Assembly (NCBI GenBank): GCA_900540395.1
Contig: UQFQ01000039.1
Span: 1 to 5,263, forward strand
DNA: 5,263 bases
Reading direction: 5' to 3'
Origin: an uncultured Mollicutes bacterium
GTDB lineage: Bacteria > Bacillota_I > Bacilli_A > RFN20 > CAG-826
Every line of letters starts with the position of its first letter. Positions within the stretch are counted from its first letter, which is position 1. The notes under the pieces were generated by a model that searched no databases, was not told the DNA's origin, and saw only the letters and a list, made by a program, of their open reading frames with translations. The position numbers and the translations under genes were made by a program. Below are positions 1-5,216 of this stretch, piece after piece.

Positions 1-550
1 AATACTTAAAAATATTAAGAAATGATTTTTTAGTATTTCTTTTCTGCTCCATTTTCTCTTTTAAAACTAATAATTTTTCATCAAACTCTTTGATGTGATC
101 CTCAAGCTTCAACTGATTAATTTCTTTATCCTGTTGTTGCTTTAAAAGTACCTGGTTATTTTTATTTAAATTTATTAATTCCTGAATTTGATTATCTTTC
201 TTCTCTATTTGTTTTCTTAAATATTTTATCTCATCTTTTAAACTATTTATATATTCTACTTTTAACTCTTTTAACCATTCCTTCTCTTCTTCAATCCCTT
301 TGTTTTCAATAGTTATAGCTACTTCTTCATTTTCAAAATCATGCTCACAGTTTAAACTGTTTAAACCATCACTTTTAACTCTTTTAACTTCAAATTCTTT
401 TAAAATTAATTTAACGCCATCCTCTGAAACATAGGTAATACCTTTATTTCTAGTTATAAACTCTTGAAATTTTTCTTGCTTTATTTTTTTATATATACTA
501 ACCTTGCTTAAACCAGTTAAAACTGAAATCTCAGAAACACTTCTAAACAT
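1..550 (-). CDS. HTH/coiled-coil plasmid protein, DUF536-like (3' end outside window)
   Basis: I translated this frame by hand. It runs from an ATG at 550 for 183 codons without a stop and leaves the window at base 1. A GAGGT ribosome site sits about 9 bases before the ATG. Residues 2-24 (FRSVSEISVLTGLSKVSIYK) form a helix-turn-helix, followed by a short basic segment ending near GITYVSEDGVKLI. Residues about 85-170 are a heptad-rich K/E/Q/L coiled coil. The last visible residues, KKSFLNIFKY, resemble the aromatic/LF tail of DUF536 proteins, which accompany rep genes on Gram-positive plasmids; the exact role of that family is not settled. It follows rep on the same strand after 76 bases with no clear promoter, so co-transcription is likely. 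I infer a role in replication control, copy number or partition. Family assignment is by pattern recognition only. Confidence 0.75.
   Translation of the reverse strand, partial: MFRSVSEISVLTGLSKVSIYKKIKQEKFQEFITRNKGITYVSEDGVKLILKEFEVKRVKSDGLNSLNCEHDFENEEVAITIENKGIEEEKEWLKELKVEYINSLKDEIKYLRKQIEKKDNQIQELINLNKNNQVLLKQQQDKEINQLKLEDHIKEFDEKLLVLKEKMEQKRNTKKSFLNIFKY
260..275 (-). repeat. Copy of GTTAAAAGAGTTAAAA repeat inside the DUF536-like gene
   Basis: The minus strand reads GTTAAAAGAGTTAAAAGT over 258-275, identical over 18 bases to the copy at 371-388. Here it is translated as part of WLKELKVE, one base out of phase with the other coding copy. Confidence 0.6.
373..388 (-). repeat. Second coding copy of GTTAAAAGAGTTAAAA repeat
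   Basis: This is the same 18-mer (371-388) as at 258-275, 113 bases away, here read as VKRVKS. Two adjoining GTTTAAAC palindromes lie immediately beside it at 350-357 and 359-366. Confidence 0.6.
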
Positions 551-573
551 ATTGATTTACCTCACTTTTTCAA

Positions 574-612
574 GTTAAAAGAGTTAAAACTCATTAGTTA
601 AATTCGTTAAAA
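574..612. repeat. Iteron/operator-like repeats between rep and the DUF536-like gene
   Basis: On the plus strand 574-589 is GTTAAAAGAGTTAAAA, and 597-612 is a 13/16 match to it starting 23 bases later. Each unit contains two GTTAAA half-sites 9-10 bases apart, so four half-sites occupy the gap. The orientation is opposite to the two coding copies at 260-275 and 373-388. The position just upstream of the downstream gene's ribosome site suggests either an autoregulatory operator or Rep-binding iterons; the sequence alone does not decide between these. Confidence 0.5.
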
Positions 613-626
613 GTCTGAAAATTCCT

Positions 627-1982
627 TTAATTATCCCACCACTTATAAACTGTTGGTTTGGTTAATCCAGTTTCTCTAATACACTCCGCTTTTTTTCCAT
701 TCGGATTAGATACTCTCCACTCTTTTATTATTTTCTCTTTTGTAGTTCCTTTTGGTCTTCCTTCTGGATTTTTAAAAGATTGCCCTCTTCGTTTCATATT
801 CATTTTTTTAGACCTCATATCTTCTAAATGCCATTCTTGTTTTTGATAATTACGTTTGTTTTTTTCAATATGTATATCTGTTAAATAAGAAATGCTATTT
901 ATTGGATATGTCATATATCTATCATCATAAGCCTGTAATGCATCTATAACATCTTTTTCAGTAAATGGATTATCTTCACTTGCTGGCAACGCATCCAATA
1001 TCTCCATCAAAGTAAAAGCATCATTTTCAAGTTCTTCTTGCTCTATCCCCGACTTTCTAGCATAAACAGCTAACATCATAAGACAATAATATCTATGCCC
1101 TGTCTTTGCCTCTTGGAGCATTCTTTTTTTCCACCACTCATATAAATCTCTTTTGCATATCCAAGTACCTTTAGGTTGCTTTTTAACAATTCTTTTCTCA
1201 TACCAATTAGGATATTTTTCTTTAGCTTTTGCTAATGTTAAATTGCTCTTATATACAAAATCATCTGTCTTAAATTCATCATCAACAAATTGATTCATAT
1301 ATTCCATAGTTACTCGTTTACCAGTTTCAAATGCTCTAGCTCTTTCACCTTTCTTAGTTATAGTTCCAACTACTCTAAACCCTTGAAATAAACTTTCATA
1401 TTGCACACTATCATCAAGATTTGTAATATATCCTTGCCATATTATCCTCGTTAATTCTCTCTTGTATTTCTGCAATTGTTTAACTACGTTTTGAAATAAC
1501 ATTATTGGCTTTTCAAAAACATAATACAAATGTAATCCTGTTCCTGAAGATACTATATAAGTTGGCATTGGTATTCTTTCTATATTCTCAATTTGATGGA
1601 ATAAAGTTCTAAGTCCAAATGGATCATCACCATTCTTAATTATCACTCCATCTAAATCTATTGTTAGTGCATATAATGCTCTAGCATTATCACTTTTTCT
1701 CTCCTTACCTACATAACTAATTGGAGACATCAAACAAAAATTATCTCTTTCAACTATTTCATCAATCTTCTCTAAATCATCTGTTATGGTATGTCTTAAT
1801 ATTCTATCCTTTCCATTCTTCTTTTTCTCTTTAGTAACTTCTACAACAATAGCATTATATTTTCCATTCTCATAAACTCCTTTTTCTTGTAGCTCTCCTT
1901 TAGGAAATATAGCTCTATAAAATTCCTTTGGTTCTATCTCATCATAGTATGTATATAAATATTTAGTTAGTATATTATCCAT
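627..1982 (-). CDS. Plasmid replication protein with AEP primase core and C-terminal HTH
   Basis: The product has 451 residues. The start at 1982 is chosen because GGAGGT lies 9 bases upstream; a longer frame to 2030 would place that ribosome site inside the gene and has none of its own. The archaeo-eukaryotic primase signature is visible in order. Motif I is TIDLDG with D109 and D111, motif II is SSGTGLH with H151, and motif III is around LDD (D190/D191) followed by GFRVVGTITKKG. Residues about 270-360 (GHRYYCLMMLAVYARKSG onward) look like the PriCT segment that follows many plasmid and phage primases. Residues about 408-450 begin GRPKGTTKEK and end in a helix-turn-helix (CIRETGLTKPTVYKWW). 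No Walker A helicase domain is present. I infer that it is the plasmid initiator/primase, acting in the cytoplasm at the origin and borrowing the host helicase. It heads a two-gene operon from a strong promoter. Confidence 0.85.
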   Translation of the reverse strand: MDNILTKYLYTYYDEIEPKEFYRAIFPKGELQEKGVYENGKYNAIVVEVTKEKKKNGKDRILRHTITDDLEKIDEIVERDNFCLMSPISYVGKERKSDNARALYALTIDLDGVIIKNGDDPFGLRTLFHQIENIERIPMPTYIVSSGTGLHLYYVFEKPIMLFQNVVKQLQKYKRELTRIIWQGYITNLDDSVQYESLFQGFRVVGTITKKGERARAFETGKRVTMEYMNQFVDDEFKTDDFVYKSNLTLAKAKEKYPNWYEKRIVKKQPKGTWICKRDLYEWWKKRMLQEAKTGHRYYCLMMLAVYARKSGIEQEELENDAFTLMEILDALPASEDNPFTEKDVIDALQAYDDRYMTYPINSISYLTDIHIEKNKRNYQKQEWHLEDMRSKKMNMKRRGQSFKNPEGRPKGTTKEKIIKEWRVSNPNGKKAECIRETGLTKPTVYKWWDN

Positions 1983-1991
1983 GTATAAAAA

Positions 1992-1997
1992 ACCTCC
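1992..1997 (-). promoter_or_regulatory. Ribosome binding site fixing the rep start
   Basis: The minus strand reads GGAGGT, with 9 bases to the ATG at 1982. The in-frame upstream ATG at 2006 and the frame's first codon at 2030 have no comparable site, so the 16 extra residues they would add are unlikely to be real. Confidence 0.8.
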
Positions 1998-2056
1998 AAA
2001 AAGCATATAATAAGGACGATATATTATCAATAAGTTTTTTTTACCTTTTTTATTGA

Positions 2057-2085
2057 ATTATAACAGTGATTTTTTTAGGTGTCAA
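2057..2085 (-). promoter_or_regulatory. Consensus sigma-A promoter of the rep operon
   Basis: On the minus strand the -35 is TTGACA (2085-2080), the spacer is 17 bases and the -10 is TATAAT (2062-2057), a perfect match to the housekeeping consensus. The -35 is embedded in AGGTTTGACACCT (2089-2077), an AGGT/ACCT inverted repeat that could serve as an operator. Transcription would start near 2050 and give a leader of about 70 bases before rep. Confidence 0.85.
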
Positions 2086-2100
2086 ACCTCATATTTTCAT

Positions 2101-2130
2101 AAAAAAATGACCTGATTTTAAGGTCATTTT
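2101..2130 (-). terminator. Rho-independent terminator of the relaxase gene
   Basis: On the minus strand a perfect 10-bp stem (AAAATGACCT with AGGTCATTTT, 7-base loop) ends in a run of seven T. It begins 13 bases past the relaxase stop and just before the rep promoter, so it separates the two transcription units. Confidence 0.85.
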
Positions 2131-2143
2131 CCATACTATTTTT

Positions 2144-3355
2144 TTACAATCCCATTTCATATGAGTTCTCTTTTTCTCGTTCCCTTTTTATTTGTTTTCT
2201 ATATCTCTCGATTTCTCTCTCAATTTCATCCTGGATAAATTTTTCATATAAAGCATCCAGGTTATATTTTTCAAAAAATTTATTTTTTTGAAGTAACTCT
2301 TTTTTTAACTCTAAAATTTCATCATCTTTTTGAGATATAATTTCTCTATGTTTTAATCTTACCTCATGAACTTCTCTACTATTATCTCTCAATGCACTAT
2401 TCCATTTTCTATAATACTCTTTGCTTTCTTCAGATAAAATTTCATTTTGCTTTTTCAAGCTTTCTATTTGATTAGATACTGTTGCATACAAGCTATGTTG
2501 CGTATATGCTTTCAATGCACTTTCTTTCAATCTTTCAAAGTCCACTTTATTTATTTTCACTTTATCTGCTGAAAACATAACAGGCTCAAACTCCATTTCC
2601 TGTATTTGATACATCACAAGACTATTTTCACTTAAAATTTGAGTTACTCTTTCATATTCTCTCGTCTTTTCTTCTGATTCTAATTCTAATCGCTCTATTT
2701 GCTCCTCTAATCGCCTTTTATAGTCTTCAGCAACATTTATATCCTTACATCTATTTTCGTACTCTCTATCAAGCTCTTTTTTTAATTCCTTAGTATCTTT
2801 ATGTTTTCTTTTAGAACCTTCTATTCCTCTTTCAATTTCAAAACCATGACTTTTTAAATATGATGGCAACTGATCCTGAACTTCTCTTAAAAATTTTCTA
2901 TCTATCAATTTCTTAGCTGAAAGTGAATTTTCGATTATTGGAACAAATCCAACATGCATATGAGGAGTTGTTTCATCAAAATGTACATTTGCAGATACAA
3001 AAAATTCGGCTCCTATTTTATCTTTCAAGTAATCTAAAGCTACCTCAAAAAATTTTTTCTGCTTATCTTCAGTTAATCTTTCAAAAAAAGAACTATCTGA
3101 AGATACAATACATTCACAATATACAGTCGCATCTTTTCTAATAGCTCTCTGAGACGTTCTATTTGCCTCTATAATCGTTTTTATCTTTTTAGAGTAGTTT
3201 ATATTGACTTGATTAATTAAATCGTAATTTAAGGCTATTTTCTCCTTATCTATATCCTTATTACTATAATTCTCATTTTCTCTTTGATTATGTTTTTGTA
3301 ATCCAAAAACATTACCCGATTTATATTTACCAAAATGACATACCAAATAGCTCAT
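2144..3355 (-). CDS. mobV: MobV-family (Mob/Pre) relaxase
   Basis: This 403-residue protein nicks the plasmid at oriT and leads the strand into a recipient, using another element's conjugation machinery. H22 in GLQKHNQRE sits at the same number as the catalytic histidine of pMV158 MobM, and NYDL (N43-Y44-D45-L46) matches the second family motif. HFDETTPHMH (125-134) is the metal-binding histidine motif that defines Mob_Pre proteins. From about residue 185 to the end the chain is a charged coiled coil, as is usual for the dimerisation half of these proteins; MobM is somewhat longer at about 494 residues. GGAG lies 8 bases before the ATG at 3355. An oriT of matching type lies 115-155 bases upstream. 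All signature residues are present and no frameshift is seen, so it should be active. Confidence 0.95.
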   Translation of the reverse strand: MSYLVCHFGKYKSGNVFGLQKHNQRENENYSNKDIDKEKIALNYDLINQVNINYSKKIKTIIEANRTSQRAIRKDATVYCECIVSSDSSFFERLTEDKQKKFFEVALDYLKDKIGAEFFVSANVHFDETTPHMHVGFVPIIENSLSAKKLIDRKFLREVQDQLPSYLKSHGFEIERGIEGSKRKHKDTKELKKELDREYENRCKDINVAEDYKRRLEEQIERLELESEEKTREYERVTQILSENSLVMYQIQEMEFEPVMFSADKVKINKVDFERLKESALKAYTQHSLYATVSNQIESLKKQNEILSEESKEYYRKWNSALRDNSREVHEVRLKHREIISQKDDEILELKKELLQKNKFFEKYNLDALYEKFIQDEIEREIERYRKQIKREREKENSYEMGL

Positions 3356-3382
3356 CTCATCATCTCCAATACTTCACATCTT

Positions 3383-3469
3383 AGATTTGCCTATGGTCTT
3401 TTCATGTATTTTCTATGTAAAATTAATGGTTTTTCTATGGTTAAAATACACTTCAAAAACGGCAAATCT
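3383..3469. repeat. 9-bp inverted repeat enclosing the relaxase leader
   Basis: AGATTTGCC (3383-3391) and GGCAAATCT (3461-3469) are perfect inverted copies about 70 bases apart. The right copy abuts the oriT core, so this may be an accessory part of oriT or a long-range fold in the relaxase mRNA leader. Confidence 0.4.
3391..3439. repeat. Three CTATG elements at exact 22-bp spacing upstream of mobV
   Basis: CTATG begins at 3391, 3413 and 3435. The last two are extended to TTTTCTATG (minus strand CATAGAAAA). A spacing of 22 bases puts them on one face of the helix. They lie between oriT and the relaxase start, where a regulator or relaxosome protein could bind. The rest of each unit is only loosely conserved. 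Confidence 0.4.
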
Positions 3470-3470
3470 T

Positions 3471-3510
3471 CCATGTAAAGTATAACACAATATACTTTAT
3501 GTTATAAAGT
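3471..3510 (-). other. Origin of transfer (oriT), pMV158/MobV type
   Basis: The minus strand contains ATTGTGTTATACTTTACATG, closely matching the nick region of pMV158 (TAGTGTG/TTATACTTTACATG, from memory). By analogy the nick falls between 3486 and 3485 on the minus strand, the coding strand of the relaxase. Two hairpins overlap. One is AAAGTATA/TATACTTT (3477-3484 and 3491-3498, 6-base loop containing the nick). The other is ACTTTAT/ATAAAGT (3494-3500 and 3504-3510, 3-base loop). They cannot form together, as in pMV158. The nearby relaxase of the same family supports the call. Relaxase promoters often overlap such origins, but only a weak TTATAA-17-TATACT is seen here. Confidence 0.88.
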
Positions 3511-3561
3511 CATTGCGCCATTGCATGGAGCTAAGGGTTTCACCCTCGCTACGCTCACCCA

Positions 3562-3583
3562 TAAACTTTTTATAAAAAGTTTA
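3562..3583. repeat. 22-bp perfect palindrome
   Basis: The sequence is fully self-complementary, centred on TTTTTATAAAAA between AAAC and GTTT. No T-run follows on either side, so it is not an obvious terminator; a dimeric protein site or an extruded hairpin is possible. Confidence 0.6.
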
Positions 3584-3604
3584 ATCAAAAATTTCATATG
3601 TCTC

Positions 3605-3634
3605 CGACTGTACTCGGCGTATGCCAAGAAGTCG
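3605..3634. repeat. Imperfect hairpin downstream of the small gene
   Basis: The outer arms CGACT/AGTCG and inner arms CTCGGC/GCCAAG (one mismatch) enclose a GTAT loop. The structure begins 7 bases past the stop of the 57-residue gene on the minus strand. A U-run is lacking, so it could stabilise the 3' end of that mRNA or belong to an origin. Confidence 0.45.
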
Positions 3635-3640
3635 TCCGAT

Positions 3641-3814
3641 TTATAATCGCACAACTTCATTTCTCAAGTATATAAATTTCCATTCCATCAAGGTAGTATT
3701 TAAAAATATTTCTTCAGGATCTGCATTGCAGCACTCAATAAATATTTTTAAATCTCCACCTTGATTACATTCCAATTTTTTAATGTGTGACATTTTAGGC
3801 TTTTTATCACACAT
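3641..3814 (-). CDS. Small protein of unknown function (57 aa)
   Basis: The frame encodes a 57-residue protein beginning MCDKKPKMSHIKKLECNQGG and ending YLRNEVVRL. It is credible because AGAGGTG, a near-ideal ribosome site, lies 8 bases before the ATG at 3814. It has four cysteines (2, 16, 28, 29), a lysine-rich N-terminus and a predicted hydrophobic strand LKIFIE. No signal peptide or membrane span is evident and I do not recognise the family. Its ribosome site is the 3' arm of a hairpin with a T-run, so expression is probably conditional. It lies between oriT and the large inverted repeat, away from the rep operon. It may be a plasmid maintenance or control peptide; that is a guess. Confidence 0.6.
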   Translation of the reverse strand: MCDKKPKMSHIKKLECNQGGDLKIFIECCNADPEEIFLNTTLMEWKFIYLRNEVVRL

Positions 3815-3815
3815 C

Positions 3816-3842
3816 AAAAAAACACCTCTAAGCTAGGTGTTT
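3816..3842 (-). promoter_or_regulatory. Terminator-like hairpin that sequesters the small gene's ribosome site
   Basis: On the minus strand AAACACCT and AGGTGTTT (8-bp perfect stem, 7-base loop) run into seven T. The 3' arm contains the AGAGGTG ribosome site of the gene starting at 3814. The element could therefore end transcription, hide the ribosome site, or both, as in attenuators. On the plus strand no T-run follows. Confidence 0.65.
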
Positions 3843-3872
3843 CAAGTTCTTAATATACAATTATTAGTTAAA

Positions 3873-3898
3873 GTATCCCCCCTGTTAGATACCGGGGG
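3873..3898. repeat. C-tract/G-tract stem
   Basis: Two alternative pairings compete: GTATC with GATAC (3873-3877, 3888-3892), or a five-base C run with the G run at 3894-3898. Such homopolymer G/C runs are exceptional in this A+T-rich window, and the element lies right beside the 24-bp inverted repeat. Confidence 0.45.
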
Positions 3899-3902
3899 CT
3901 CC

Positions 3903-3963
3903 TGCGGGATTTGAGTGGTTGCTGGCTTACGCTCCGCACGCCAGCAACCACTCAAATCCCGCA
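3903..3963. repeat. Perfect 24-bp inverted repeat with 13-base loop
   Basis: Bases 3903-3926 are the exact reverse complement of 3940-3963; the loop is TTACGCTCCGCAC. No T-run follows on either strand, so this is not a classical terminator. A hairpin this stable in single-stranded plasmid DNA suits a primase start site or single-strand origin, needed both for AEP-type replication and after conjugative transfer. That function is inferred. Confidence 0.8.
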
Positions 3964-4107
3964 ATCACTTCATTTCGCTCACTTTTATTATCAAATATTC
4001 TATCACTATTCAATCAGAATATCAATATATTTTTATATTAAGTTTTCAATACTTCAACTTACTTAATTCCATTATATCAAGAATATTCTATCAATTTAAG
4101 TCTTTTT
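3964..4107. other. A+T-rich intergenic stretch without a gene
   Basis: No supported coding frame is present. The only structure I see is a 12-base direct repeat, AATATTCTATCA, at 3994-4005 and 4082-4093, 88 bases apart, which could be chance in such A+T-rich DNA. Confidence 0.4.
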
Positions 4108-4137
4108 TTGAAAACTTTTTTTAATTAAAATTAAAAT
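4108..4137 (+). promoter_or_regulatory. Probable promoter of the cargo operon
   Basis: TTGAAA (4108-4113) and TAAAAT (4132-4137) are separated by 18 bases, each one mismatch from consensus. Transcription would begin about 20 bases before the gene's start. A+T richness makes chance matches common. Confidence 0.45.
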
Positions 4138-4165
4138 ATACTAAATAAAAAAGGATGTGATTCAT

Positions 4166-4714
4166 ATGAAAACACTTTATAAAAAGATTGCCTTAATATT
4201 AACATTTGTATTAGGAGCAATTAACATAAGCCCAGCTATTCAAGCTTATGCAAATACCACATCAGACAATTTACCTAAAATATCATGCTCAAATGAACAA
4301 AACAGTATTTCAATACCTGATGGAATTCCAGCGACAGAATTAGAATCGGATTCAAAAAATGAAAGAGCATCTGTTAGTTCTATTTCTCCTGTTTTTATAA
4401 GGCATTCTTCGAATTCAACAGTAGTACAAGTTTATCTACAATATTCTGGAACTAAGCCTGCAAATGCAATAAAATTTAACGAAATGACTATTCAAAATAC
4501 AAGTTTAATTTTTCAGAAAACATATGGCTCTCTAGTACCAAAAGTATATAATTTTAACATTTCGGCTACATATTATAATCAATATATTGGAACTGTAAAT
4601 ATACCAACAAATGTTACGAAAGTACGTGTTCAAGATTCAGGACTAAAAGCGTATTATGTTGGTTCTGGTTGGAAGTCATTCAGTAATATAATAGGTGAAT
4701 GGAGAATTAAATAA
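4166..4714 (+). CDS. Exported protein with basic beta-rich C-terminal domain, function unknown
   Basis: The product has 182 residues. ATG 4166 is preferred over an in-frame GTG at 4157 because the GTG lies within the ribosome site AAGGATGTGAT (4151-4161). Residues 1-29 are a Sec signal peptide: lysines at 2, 6 and 7, a hydrophobic core from 8 to 19, and AYA before the likely cut at 29/30. The mature protein falls into two parts. Residues 30-69 are polar and acidic (by my count 7 acidic, 3 basic). Residues 70-182 are basic (11 basic, 3 acidic), rich in S/T/N/Y/V alternation typical of beta strands, and end in a GSGWKSF...GEWRIK tail. Its single cysteine (C41) is too far from the cut for a lipoprotein. 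I recognise no family. A secreted toxin or bacteriocin precursor with an acidic pro-region is possible, as is an adhesin-like surface protein. It is followed after 46 bases by a second gene, probably in one operon. Confidence 0.8.
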   Translation: MKTLYKKIALILTFVLGAINISPAIQAYANTTSDNLPKISCSNEQNSISIPDGIPATELESDSKNERASVSSISPVFIRHSSNSTVVQVYLQYSGTKPANAIKFNEMTIQNTSLIFQKTYGSLVPKVYNFNISATYYNQYIGTVNIPTNVTKVRVQDSGLKAYYVGSGWKSFSNIIGEWRIK

Positions 4715-4735
4715 ATATAAATTTATTCCAATGGA

Positions 4736-4740
4736 AGGAG
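4736..4740 (+). promoter_or_regulatory. Strong Shine-Dalgarno 20 bases before the next ATG
   Basis: AAGGAG ends at 4740, but the first ATG is at 4761. No ATG, GTG or TTG in the frame lies between them; the in-frame codons are TTA, ATC, GTA, AAA and ATT after a TAG at 4743. Either spacing is unusually long or a non-standard codon such as ATC at 4749 (8 bases away) starts translation. Confidence 0.55.
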
Positions 4741-4760
4741 CTTAGTTAATCGTAAAAATT

Positions 4761-5216
4761 ATGAGTAATGAAAAATATATTTCTTATTTGAAGGAACAAT
4801 ATCTTGATAGAGTTCGTCCTTTAAAAACTGTAAATGAAGTTATTGATATGCTAAAAAATGAAATGGAAATAATTCCAATAAAAGAATCTGAGTTGTCAGA
4901 ATTCGAAGAACCTCATTTTAAATTTATGAGAGATAACTATAGTAAGAATATAAATAATGATATTAGTAAACTTAATTTTGAATTTTTTGTTCTTAAGAAA
5001 AATGCAAAAAGTAAATATTATTATAATTTAATGCAAAATGAAAAAGAAAGAATTATTATAGTTATTGAATTAAAAGCTAATTTTATAGCGTCAAATTGTA
5101 ACGAGTTATTAATTGATTTACAAATAGAAAGGGGTATAGATAAAAAACATATTGAATTAGAAACATTAGAATTTATTGAGTATTTATCTTTATTTGAATT
5201 TAAAGATTCTTTTTAA
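4761..5216 (+). CDS. Acidic cytosolic protein of unknown function (151 aa)
   Basis: The product has 151 residues from ATG 4761 to TAA. There is no signal peptide or membrane span, so it should stay in the cytoplasm. By my count it has 28 acidic and 22 basic residues, giving a net negative charge. The N-terminal half looks helical (ISYLKEQYLDRVRPLKTVNE). The middle and C-terminal parts contain beta-like stretches (FEFFVLKK, RIIIVIELKANFI) and end in an E/L/F-rich segment. I do not recognise the family. It sits 46 bases after the exported protein on the same strand, with no promoter or strong terminator between, so the two are probably co-transcribed. An immunity or accessory role for the exported partner is the natural guess from gene order but has no sequence proof. 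The true start may lie a few codons upstream. Confidence 0.7.
   Translation: MSNEKYISYLKEQYLDRVRPLKTVNEVIDMLKNEMEIIPIKESELSEFEEPHFKFMRDNYSKNINNDISKLNFEFFVLKKNAKSKYYYNLMQNEKERIIIVIELKANFIASNCNELLIDLQIERGIDKKHIELETLEFIEYLSLFEFKDSF

Larger units (their letters stand above)
3511..3634. other. Non-coding, GC-richer structured segment next to oriT
   Basis: This stretch has more G+C than anything to its left and shows no credible gene. It contains a small GGGT/ACCC hairpin (3535-3545), a CGCTACGCTC tract, a 22-bp palindrome and an imperfect hairpin (both listed separately). CGCTC-containing strings recur at 3931 and 3976. It may be part of the oriT region or of a replication origin; nothing decides which. 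Confidence 0.4.

Noticed and set aside
658..846. Plus-strand open frame of 62 codons
   Set aside because: It lies opposite the C-terminal region of rep and has no ribosome site, so it is a shadow frame.
1983..2056. Possible antisense RNA promoter on the plus strand (TATAAT at 2006-2011) over the rep leader
   Set aside because: No -35 element lies at a proper distance, and such -10 matches are common in this composition.
2923..3141. Plus-strand open frame of 72 codons
   Set aside because: It lies opposite the conserved HFDETTPHMH region of the relaxase and has no ribosome site.
3877..3963. Rolling-circle double-strand origin
   Set aside because: No nick sequence of the known rolling-circle families was recognised and the Rep encoded here is primase-type, not a rolling-circle nickase.
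3915..4124. 69-codon plus-strand open frame beginning at a GTG
   Set aside because: It starts inside the left arm of the large inverted repeat, has no ribosome site, and its sequence follows the hairpin and A+T-rich DNA rather than a protein-like pattern.
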